Shown piece by piece: positions 1 to 5,331 of a stretch of 6,157 nucleotides of DNA. The translations under genes and the position numbers were made by a program. The notes beneath the pieces are model-generated. The model saw nothing but the letters and a program-made list of their open reading frames with translations, was not told where the DNA came from and did no database searches. The DNA is from Clostridia bacterium (GTDB lineage Bacteria; Bacillota; Clostridia; DUPQ01): assembly GCA_028690885.1 (NCBI GenBank), contig JAQVAJ010000105.1:1-6157 (forward strand). Direction: 5' to 3'. Position 1 is the first letter of the stretch; every line of letters begins with the position of its first letter.

Positions 1-434
1 CACAGGCAAACCAGGAGTTAAAAGTAATGGCTGATGCTGTTGAAGAGATACTTGTACTTTCAATGGATGCGTTTATAAATAATGATTTTGAAAAAGCATA
101 TAAGGTTGAACCGCTAGAGCAGGTAATTGATGAATTGAAGCTTATACTTAAAGCACACCACATCGAAAGACTGCAAGGAGGAAACTGTACAATTGAACTA
201 GGTTTTATTCTTTCTGATCTGATAAGTAATTATGAAAGAGTATCAGACCACTGTTCTAATCTTGCTGTTCTTACAATACAGATTTCTGAAGGAGCTTTTG
301 ATACTCATGAATATCTGCATGATGTAAAAAAGACTGACCAGGAAAGATATATGCATATATACAACGAGTTTTCAGCTAAGTATGATGTCACAAAACTGCC
401 TGTTATTGGAGAAGTTATAGATACAGTAAAATAA
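1..434 (+). CDS. PhoU-domain protein, C-terminal part of a probable Na+/phosphate cotransporter family protein (5' truncated)
   Basis: The reading frame is open from base 3 to the TAA at 432-434, giving 143 visible residues; the true start lies upstream of the window. The visible part is predicted to be helical and soluble. It carries ERVSDHCSNLA (about residues 78-88), which resembles the E-R-I-x-D-H-x-x-N signature of PhoU-like helical bundles. No membrane segment is visible. In NptA/YjbB-type Na+/phosphate symporters such a bundle forms the cytoplasmic C-terminus after the membrane domain, so this is probably the tail of that transporter family. A stand-alone PhoU is possible, but the hydrophilic extension after the signature fits the cotransporter tail better. 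The ATG at 27 is internal: the frame continues upstream and no Shine-Dalgarno sequence precedes it. No strong terminator follows, only an AT-rich inverted repeat across the stop codon. Confidence 0.7.
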   Translation, partial: QANQELKVMADAVEEILVLSMDAFINNDFEKAYKVEPLEQVIDELKLILKAHHIERLQGGNCTIELGFILSDLISNYERVSDHCSNLAVLTIQISEGAFDTHEYLHDVKKTDQERYMHIYNEFSAKYDVTKLPVIGEVIDTVK

Positions 435-445
435 CAGTATCTATA
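416..445. repeat. AT-rich inverted repeat across the stop codon
   Basis: TATAGATAC (416-424) and GTATCTATA (437-445) are perfect inverted copies with a 12-base loop that contains the TAA stop. No run of T follows, so it is not a standard intrinsic terminator. It might stabilise the 3' end of the upstream mRNA or be chance in AT-rich DNA. Confidence 0.3.
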
Positions 446-483
446 TAATGCTATAATCAGAGCATATTCACATGATTTATAAA

Positions 484-514
484 ACACAGTTTTATCACAA
501 ATAAGTGGTATAAT
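484..514 (+). promoter_or_regulatory. Promoter of the response regulator operon with upstream TATCACA-type element
   Basis: A consensus -10, TATAAT at 509-514, is preceded by TG one base upstream (TGGTATAAT), which is an extended -10. No good -35 hexamer lies 16-18 bases upstream. In that place is TATCACA at 493-499, with a degenerate copy AAACACA exactly 11 bases earlier at 482-488. A further TTCACA lies at 467-472 but out of phase. The same TATCACA word with 11-base spacing occurs in front of htrA. A weak -35 replaced by a direct repeat suggests activator-dependent transcription and autoregulation by the response regulator. The promoter call rests on the -10; the activator role is inferred. 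Confidence 0.6.
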
Positions 515-545
515 CATATAAAAGAATGTATTTTTGGAGGTAGAA

Positions 546-1211
546 ATGCTGAATAAGATTCTAATTGCGGAAGATGAACCTGCTTTAAGAAACCTCGTTA
601 AAACCTGCCTTGTAAAAGAGGGTTATTCTGTAATTGAGGCTAAAGACGGACAGGAAGCTTTAGATTTATTTTACAGTGAAAATGTCTCCCTTGTCATACT
701 GGATATAATGATGCCACAACTTGACGGATTCGAAGTGCTAAAGACTATTCGGATAGAATCAACGGTACCTGTTCTTATGCTTACAGCAAGAAATACAGAG
801 TATGATGAGCTTCATGGATTGAAATTGGGAGCTGACGATTATATAACAAAACCATTCAGCCCTGCTGTTCTTGTGTCCAGGGTAAAAGCGGTACTCAAAA
901 GATCAGGTATGTTTGCTGACAATGATATAAGCGCAAATGATATCCTTTTAAAAGTAAGGGAACATGAAGTATATGTGAAAGATGAAAAGATCAATCTTAC
1001 TCCTAAGGAGTTTGATTTGCTCCAGTATCTCATACAGAACAAGAATATCGTTCACTCCAGAGAAAAACTTTTGTCTGCAGTATGGGGATATGACTTTTTT
1101 GGAGATGCAAGGACCGTAGACACACATATGAAATGCCTTAGAACAAAGTTGAAACAATCAGGAGACTGCATAAAGACAGTAAGAAAATATGGGTACAAGC
1201 TGGAGGGATAA
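546..1211 (+). CDS. OmpR/PhoB-family DNA-binding response regulator
   Basis: This 221-residue two-domain regulator has the usual length for its class. The receiver domain (about 1-118) has the acidic pocket E9/D10, the phosphorylated aspartate D53 in VILDIMMP, T80 in LMLTARN and K102 in the TKPF motif, so all catalytic positions are intact. The C-terminal winged-helix domain (about 130-221) has LTPKEFDLLQYL and VDTHMKCLRTKL, the usual transactivation-loop and recognition-helix motifs. The start is ATG 546, with GGAGG at 536-540 five bases upstream; the earlier in-frame TTG at 534 overlaps that Shine-Dalgarno sequence and is rejected. The gene ends two bases before the kinase, whose ribosome binding site lies inside its last codons, so the two are probably translationally coupled. 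It likely acts on the promoters with 11-bp-spaced TATCACA repeats, including its own and that of htrA; this is inference. The family is certain, but the specific orthologue (for example CssR) is not. Confidence 0.95.
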   Translation: MLNKILIAEDEPALRNLVKTCLVKEGYSVIEAKDGQEALDLFYSENVSLVILDIMMPQLDGFEVLKTIRIESTVPVLMLTARNTEYDELHGLKLGADDYITKPFSPAVLVSRVKAVLKRSGMFADNDISANDILLKVREHEVYVKDEKINLTPKEFDLLQYLIQNKNIVHSREKLLSAVWGYDFFGDARTVDTHMKCLRTKLKQSGDCIKTVRKYGYKLEG

Positions 1212-1216
1212 CTATT
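1202..1216 (+). promoter_or_regulatory. Ribosome binding site and non-canonical ATT start codon of the histidine kinase
   Basis: GGAGGG at 1202-1207 overlaps the last codons of the response regulator. The kinase frame is open upstream to a TAG at 1139-1141, yet no ATG, GTG or TTG occurs between that stop and the ATG at 1295. ATT at 1214 lies seven bases after GGAGG, an ideal spacing, and would give MKLRNKLILI, a typical kinase N-terminus leading into a membrane helix. ATA 1208 is too close to the Shine-Dalgarno sequence, and CTG 1220 lies 13 bases after GGAGG, which is long. Confidence 0.55.
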
Positions 1217-2746
1217 AAACTGCGCAATAAGCTTATACTAATAATTATATGCGTACTGCTTTTCAATGTTCTTGTTACTATATTTTTCAGTAATATGGGT
1301 TTTGAGCGCCTTTATATAAGAGCTAAACATAATGAATTAATAGAATATGGCGAAGAGATAAACGGATACTTCGCAGAAATTGATATTTCCACACCGGATT
1401 TCAGAGACAACCTTATCAATGCTTTTGATAAGATTGAAAGAAATAATATAGAAATTATATGGTTTGTTTACGATGAGACCGGAATGCAGGTTGACATTGG
1501 TTATTCAACCAAGATAACTGGGCAGTATCTTCCTAATGACACTCCTGATATTAAAGCACTTGAAGACTATATAGGTGTTCTTATCACAAATGGAGAATTA
1601 GCAGATATTACAAAAGTATACGGGTACAAAACCGATGAAACAAATGTAGGAGGTTTTCCCAGTATAAACTTAATTACGATGGTATATGAAAACACTGACA
1701 GTACCAATGGGAATATAGTTCGCTCATACATTGTATTAAACTCACCAAAAGAATATATATCAATAGTTGCAAATACTGCAGAGAGATTTGTTATGTACGT
1801 CTCTATCATAACCTTATTAATAGCAGTTATTGCAGTTATTATTATTTCTGACAAGATAACAAAACCCATAGTGAACATAAACAAGGTCGCTAATAAGATA
1901 TCTAATCTGGATTTTTCTGAAACATGTGAGGTTTCTGGAAATGATGAGATAGGTGATTTAGGAAACAGTATAAATGAAATGAGCAGAAAGCTTCAAGACA
2001 GTATAGATTATCTAAAACAGAGAGCAATTATGCTAAGGAATGATTTGGAAAAGCAGGAAAGTTCAAATAAAACTAAAAAAGAATTTATTGCATCAGTATC
2101 TCATGACTTTAAAACACCACTGTCTCTTATAACTGCATACTCTGAACTTTTAGTTGAAAAATACAAAGATGACGAAGATGCTAAAAGCCAGCTTATGATA
2201 ATATCTGAACAGGCAATGAAAATGAATTTGATGGTTAACCAGCTTCTTACGCTTTCCCAGCTTGAGAGCGGAACTGCAAAGATTGATGACTCCATATTCT
2301 GTCTGAATGAAGCTGTGGAATCGGTATTGAAAGATATAAGAATTATGATTGAGCAAGCTGAAATCAAACTTACTTTCAATTATCAGGATGACTACATTGT
2401 AAAAGGAGACTATAATAAAATAACACATGTTATTACTAATCTTCTGGAAAATGCTATAAAATACTGTGATGAGAAAAAAATAGTTAATATTAACATCAAG
2501 GAAATAGATAATAAGATAAGAACCAGCATATATAACACTCATCCAGGTATAAGCGAACAGGCATTACCAAATCTGTTTAACAGTTTCTATAAGGAAGATA
2601 AATCAAGAGGAGGCAACAGCAAATCATATGGTTTAGGTTTGTCGATAGTTAAGGCTATTATGGAGATGCATAATGGGAATTACGGGGTATATAACAGTAA
2701 TGCAGGGGTAGTGTTCTGGTTCGAACTGGAAAAGCACTCAGATTAA
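1214..2746 (+). CDS. Membrane sensor histidine kinase (HAMP, HisKA, HATPase)
   Basis: This is the partner of the adjacent response regulator. With ATT 1214 as start it has 510 residues: TM1 about 7-25, an extracytoplasmic sensor region about 28-190 with no family I recognise, TM2 about 192-212, and HAMP about 213-265. The dimerisation/phosphoacceptor helix follows, with H297 in SVSHDFKTPLS, then the ATP-binding domain with N413 in NLLENAIKY and the GLGLSIVK G2 box near 473-480. In the G1 region the usual D-x-G-x-G is replaced by NTHPG, a variant I recall from a group of clostridial kinases, so activity is still expected. The ATG at 1295 has no Shine-Dalgarno sequence and would remove TM1, leaving the sensor region without its first anchor, so it is unlikely to be the main start. 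The gene lies two bases after the regulator and 16 bases before the radical SAM gene. The stimulus cannot be read from the sequence; the nearby htrA suggests misfolded or secreted protein stress (inference). Confidence 0.9.
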   Translation: MKLRNKLILIIICVLLFNVLVTIFFSNMGFERLYIRAKHNELIEYGEEINGYFAEIDISTPDFRDNLINAFDKIERNNIEIIWFVYDETGMQVDIGYSTKITGQYLPNDTPDIKALEDYIGVLITNGELADITKVYGYKTDETNVGGFPSINLITMVYENTDSTNGNIVRSYIVLNSPKEYISIVANTAERFVMYVSIITLLIAVIAVIIISDKITKPIVNINKVANKISNLDFSETCEVSGNDEIGDLGNSINEMSRKLQDSIDYLKQRAIMLRNDLEKQESSNKTKKEFIASVSHDFKTPLSLITAYSELLVEKYKDDEDAKSQLMIISEQAMKMNLMVNQLLTLSQLESGTAKIDDSIFCLNEAVESVLKDIRIMIEQAEIKLTFNYQDDYIVKGDYNKITHVITNLLENAIKYCDEKKIVNINIKEIDNKIRTSIYNTHPGISEQALPNLFNSFYKEDKSRGGNSKSYGLGLSIVKAIMEMHNGNYGVYNSNAGVVFWFELEKHSD

Positions 2747-2762
2747 TAATAAAGGAAAGATT

Positions 2763-3629
2763 ATGCACTTTACGCAAGCAAAAGGAATATTATCTTCGTA
2801 CAACAGCATGAATATGTACCGTGGGTGCACTCATGGCTGCATATACTGTGACAGTAGGAGTAAGTGCTATAATTTCACCCATGATTTTGAAGATATTGAA
2901 GTGAAAATCAATGCTCCGCAACTTTTAGAAAAAGCCCTTATAACTAAAAGGAATAAATGTATGATAGGTACAGGAGCAATGTGTGATCCTTACCTACATC
3001 ACGAAAAAGACCTTATGATTACAAGAAAATGTCTAGAGATTATTGACCATTATGGATTTGGTGTTGCGATACAGACAAAATCCGATATGATATTAAGAGA
3101 TATAGACATTCTGGCATCAATAAATGAGAAAGTTAAATGTGTAGTTCAAATGACCTTAACTACATATGACGAAAAATTATGTAAGATACTTGAACCAAAT
3201 GTATGTACTACAAAAAAAAGATATGAGGTTTTAAAGGTATTACAGGAAAACAAGATACCAACGGTAGTATGGATGACACCGATACTGCCATATATAAATG
3301 ATAATGAAAGTAATATCCGTGGTGTATTAGAATATTGTTTTGATGCAGATGTAAAAGGAATAATTAATTTCAATATGGGTACAACAATGAGAGAAGGTGA
3401 CCGGGAATATTTCTATAAGGCTCTTGATGATAATTTCCCTGGTATAAAACAGAAATACATTAACCGATATGGGTATTCATATGAATGCATAAGTGATAAT
3501 AATGATCATCTGATGGAAATATTTAGAAATGAATGTGAATCCCACAATGTAATGCATAATCTAAGTTTGATATTCAGTTATATGAACGAGATTCCAACAA
3601 AAAATACACAAATTAGCTTTTTTCAATAA
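2763..3629 (+). CDS. SplB-related (COG1533-type) radical SAM protein
   Basis: This 288-residue protein has C22-x3-C26-x2-C29 (RGCTHGCIYCDSR) near its N-terminus. These cysteines bind the [4Fe-4S] cluster that cleaves S-adenosylmethionine. Further family features are GTGAMCDPY (about residues 69-77), IQTKSDMILRDIDIL and VQMTLTTYDE, typical of radical SAM proteins related to spore photoproduct lyase (SplB). Full spore photoproduct lyases are longer and differ, so I would not call this a DNA photolesion repair enzyme; the substrate is unknown. The start at ATG 2763 has AAGGA at 2752-2756, six bases upstream. The gene sits 16 bases after the kinase and before the terminator at 3666-3687, so it is the third gene of the two-component operon. 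That placement suggests it is expressed with the stress regulators, but it does not show a functional link. Confidence 0.88.
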   Translation: MHFTQAKGILSSYNSMNMYRGCTHGCIYCDSRSKCYNFTHDFEDIEVKINAPQLLEKALITKRNKCMIGTGAMCDPYLHHEKDLMITRKCLEIIDHYGFGVAIQTKSDMILRDIDILASINEKVKCVVQMTLTTYDEKLCKILEPNVCTTKKRYEVLKVLQENKIPTVVWMTPILPYINDNESNIRGVLEYCFDADVKGIINFNMGTTMREGDREYFYKALDDNFPGIKQKYINRYGYSYECISDNNDHLMEIFRNECESHNVMHNLSLIFSYMNEIPTKNTQISFFQ

Positions 3630-3662
3630 TGAATATAGTAAAATCTTTATACACCTTTAAAT

Positions 3663-3817
3663 TAAAAAAGCCGCATTTGCGGCTTTTAGGCACAATTTTT
3701 GACTTGGCTGATATTTTTTCTAATGTGCCTTTCTTTAGTAATATCCTCCTTCCTCTGAAAATTTGGTATCGGAACAAAAACGTATCTAATATACGTCTGT
3801 ACCAACTATGAAAAACA
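3663..3817 (-). ncRNA. Putative structured small RNA, about 155 nt, divergent from htrA
   Basis: On the minus strand a promoter-like element (3824-3851) is followed by three consecutive helices. In transcript order these are: (i) a compound hairpin with outer arms 3800-3805/3763-3768 (TTGGTA/TACCAA) and inner arms 3791-3796/3780-3785 (ACGTAT/ATACGT, loop of 5); (ii) a 7-bp helix 3724-3730/3688-3694 (AGGCACA/TGTGCCT) enclosing a 29-base loop; (iii) a terminator hairpin 3679-3687/3666-3674 followed by six T. Between helices i and ii is an unpaired purine run, AGAGGAAGGAGG (minus strand of 3745-3756). No ATG occurs on this strand between promoter and terminator loop, and no credible small ORF follows the purine run, so it looks non-coding. 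It matches no riboswitch, SRP RNA, 6S RNA, tmRNA or RNase P RNA that I can recall. Evidence is structural only; transcription is not shown. Confidence 0.5.
3666..3687. terminator. Bidirectional intrinsic terminator
   Basis: AAAAGCCGC (3666-3674) pairs with GCGGCTTTT (3679-3687) around an ATTT loop. On the + strand it ends the regulator-kinase-radical SAM operon with four T after the GC stem. On the - strand the stem is followed by six T, so it is the stronger terminator in that direction and would end the putative small RNA. Confidence 0.85.
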
Positions 3818-3823
3818 ATTTCA

Positions 3824-3861
3824 ATTTTATCTTATTCTCAAAATGTGATAACACTGTGATA
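3824..3861 (-). promoter_or_regulatory. Minus-strand promoter with two TATCACA boxes 11 bp apart
   Basis: Read on the minus strand, TTATCA (3851-3846) and TAAAAT (3829-3824) are -35 and -10 candidates with a 16-base spacer. Two exact TATCACA words (3861-3855 and 3850-3844) lie 11 bases apart, the second overlapping the -35. The htrA promoter has nearly the same architecture in the opposite direction, which supports co-regulation of a divergent pair. Transcription would start near 3817. Confidence 0.45.
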
Positions 3862-3888
3862 CATATGTTAAGGCTGTGCAAATACTTC

Positions 3889-3949
3889 TATCACATAACA
3901 TATAATGTTCTTTCACATTTTTATCACAAGAAAGAAATATACTTATAAT
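3889..3949 (+). promoter_or_regulatory. htrA promoter with phased TATCACA/TTTCACA operator boxes
   Basis: The -35 TTATCA (3921-3926) and -10 TATAAT (3944-3949) have a 17-base spacer; transcription should start near 3956. TATCACA at 3889-3895, TTTCACA at 3911-3917 and TATCACA at 3922-3928 lie 22 and 11 bases apart, on one face of the helix, with the last overlapping the -35. OmpR-family dimers usually bind such 11-bp direct repeats, so this is a candidate site for the upstream response regulator. A second TATAAT at 3901-3906 has no matching -35. Confidence 0.65.
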
Positions 3950-3976
3950 GCAATAAACAATAAGGAGGTATTTTTA

Positions 3977-5248
3977 ATGGATAACAGATATAATGTAAAT
4001 GATAACAATAATCCGACAAATCTATACTATCAATATAATAATGCCGCATATGCAAATGTGCAGGAAAAGAAAAGGATGTCCACTTTCAAGAAAACCTTTA
4101 TAATAGCAATAGCTGTATGCTCTGTTTTTTCCCTGCTTGTAGGTCTTGCAGGCGGATATGTGGCAAGCAGATATTACCAGAAGGCAGTTGAGCTGAATAA
4201 ATTATACGAAAATCAAGATGTATTAAATTCACAATCTAATAAGCCTTCAGGTGAAAATAATTCCTCATCAATATACACATCATCGAGTACAATAAAGGAA
4301 TATGATTCAGTTGCCGATATATATGCAGACAATGTTAATGCAGTTGTTGGTATTGTGGTGGAATTTGAAACATCATCAGTATGGTCAACGTATACTTCAA
4401 CAAGTTCAGGCTCAGGTGTAATAATAAGTAAAGATGGATACATATTAACTAATAATCATGTAGTAGCAAATGCTAACAAAATTACAGTATATTTAAATGA
4501 TAAGGAAAGTTACGAAGCAGAACTTATAGGACTGGATGTACAGTTAGACCTTGCTCTTTTAAAGATAGATGCAGATGATCTTGAATACATGGTTATAGGC
4601 AACAGTGATGAAATTGTAGTAGGAGAATTAGTTCTTGTAATAGGAAATCCATTAGGGTATCTTTCTCAGAGTCTGACTGTCGGTTATATAAGTGGTTTAG
4701 AAAGAGAAATAACTCTTGATGGTGAAAAAATGGTTCTATTACAGACTGATGCCGCTGTGAATCCTGGTAACTCTGGAGGTGCGTTAATAAATACCAAAGG
4801 GGAACTGATAGGTATAATCAATGCAAAATCATATGGAAGTGAGATTGACGGAATAGGATTTGCAATACCTATAAATGATATAAAGAATGTTCTTGATGAC
4901 ATGATAAATTACGGTTATGTCAAAGGGAGACCTTATCTTGGAGTATCACTAGGAGAAATAACATCCCAAAATGATTTGAAACTGTACAATATGATGTATG
5001 GATTGAATCTGACTGAGATAGGCGTATATATAGGTATGGTCGAAGAAGGTTCTGCTGCAGATAAGGCAGGATTGCAGGAATGGGACTATATTAAATCATT
5101 TAAAGGAACGGAAATTTCAAGCTCTTCTCAATTTAAAGAACTTGTTGACGAATGTGAAGTCGGACAGATAGTTGACATAGTTATTGTAAGAGATGAAAAT
5201 ACACTGATGTTGACCATTGAAATTGGGGAAGAAATACCAAATAAGTAA
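3977..5248 (+). CDS. htrA: HtrA/DegP-like membrane-anchored serine protease with one PDZ domain
   Basis: This 423-residue protease degrades or handles misfolded proteins outside the membrane. A cytoplasmic N-terminal tail (1-38) rich in Asn and Tyr precedes one transmembrane helix (about 40-62), with a Ser/Asn-rich linker up to about 105. The trypsin-like domain (about 110-310) has an intact catalytic triad: H161 in LTNNHVV, D191 in LDLALLKI and S266 in NPGNSGGAL. One PDZ domain follows (about 318-415), with GSAADKAGLQEWDYI in the middle. Length and order match Gram-positive HtrA proteins, which have one PDZ domain where E. coli DegP has two. The start is ATG 3977 behind AAGGAGGT (3962-3969). 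An earlier in-frame ATG at 3905 lies upstream of the predicted transcription start and has no ribosome binding site, so it is rejected. The gene is monocistronic between its own promoter and the terminator at 5272-5295. It is probably controlled by the neighbouring two-component system, as htrA of B. subtilis is by CssRS (inference). Confidence 0.93.
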   Translation: MDNRYNVNDNNNPTNLYYQYNNAAYANVQEKKRMSTFKKTFIIAIAVCSVFSLLVGLAGGYVASRYYQKAVELNKLYENQDVLNSQSNKPSGENNSSSIYTSSSTIKEYDSVADIYADNVNAVVGIVVEFETSSVWSTYTSTSSGSGVIISKDGYILTNNHVVANANKITVYLNDKESYEAELIGLDVQLDLALLKIDADDLEYMVIGNSDEIVVGELVLVIGNPLGYLSQSLTVGYISGLEREITLDGEKMVLLQTDAAVNPGNSGGALINTKGELIGIINAKSYGSEIDGIGFAIPINDIKNVLDDMINYGYVKGRPYLGVSLGEITSQNDLKLYNMMYGLNLTEIGVYIGMVEEGSAADKAGLQEWDYIKSFKGTEISSSSQFKELVDECEVGQIVDIVIVRDENTLMLTIEIGEEIPNK

Positions 5249-5271
5249 TGGTGCTAAATATGATTATTCTA

Positions 5272-5295
5272 AAAAAGGGCTGAAAAGCCCTTTTT
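5272..5295. terminator. Intrinsic terminator after htrA
   Basis: AAAAAGGGCT (5272-5281) and AGCCCTTTTT (5286-5295) form a 10-bp stem with a stable GAAA tetraloop and a T run on the + strand. The A run on the left arm means it could also act on the minus strand. It separates htrA from truA. Confidence 0.92.
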
Positions 5296-5296
5296 G

Positions 5297-5325
5297 TTTA
5301 CTTTGAATATGCCATGACATAAAAT
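5297..5325 (+). promoter_or_regulatory. truA promoter, probably giving a leaderless transcript
   Basis: TTTACT (5297-5302) and TAAAAT (5320-5325) form a -35/-10 pair with an exact 17-base spacer. The start codon of truA begins at 5332, only seven bases after the -10, where transcription itself should begin. No Shine-Dalgarno sequence is present between the terminator and the start codon. Confidence 0.5.
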
Positions 5326-5331
5326 ATATAT

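Noticed and set aside
448..465. Short inverted repeat ATGCT/AGCAT as a terminator after the PhoU-domain gene
   Set aside because: The stem is five base pairs with no T run, too weak to be called a terminator.
1567..1884. Antisense ORF of 105 codons inside the kinase gene
   Set aside because: It lies fully opposite a well-supported coding region, has no ribosome binding site, and its hydrophobic composition mirrors the sense membrane helix.
2150..2542. Antisense ORF of 130 codons opposite the kinase catalytic domain
   Set aside because: It is opposite conserved histidine kinase motifs and has no ribosome binding site or recognisable domain; it is a by-product of low stop-codon density on that strand.
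3698..3726. Possible + strand promoter TTGACT with TAATGT
   Set aside because: The -10 candidate matches the consensus at only three of six positions, and it lies within the loop and arm of a helix of the minus-strand RNA; the htrA promoter at 3921-3949 is far better.
3629..3811. A 60-codon + strand ORF whose ATG overlaps the radical SAM stop codon (TAATG)
   Set aside because: It reads straight through the terminator hairpin at 3666-3687 and both arms of the other helices. It has no Shine-Dalgarno sequence and its translation resembles no protein I know. The structured minus-strand RNA explains the region better.
3844..3861. A CRP/FNR-type palindromic site, suggested by TGTGA words
   Set aside because: The TGTGATA copies here are direct repeats 11 bp apart, not an inverted TGTGA-N6-TCACA palindrome, so an OmpR-type site fits better.
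3905..3976. Upstream ATG that would extend HtrA by 24 residues
   Set aside because: It lies before the predicted -10 and transcription start, has no Shine-Dalgarno sequence, and the extension is not conserved-looking, whereas ATG 3977 has AAGGAGGT at ideal spacing.
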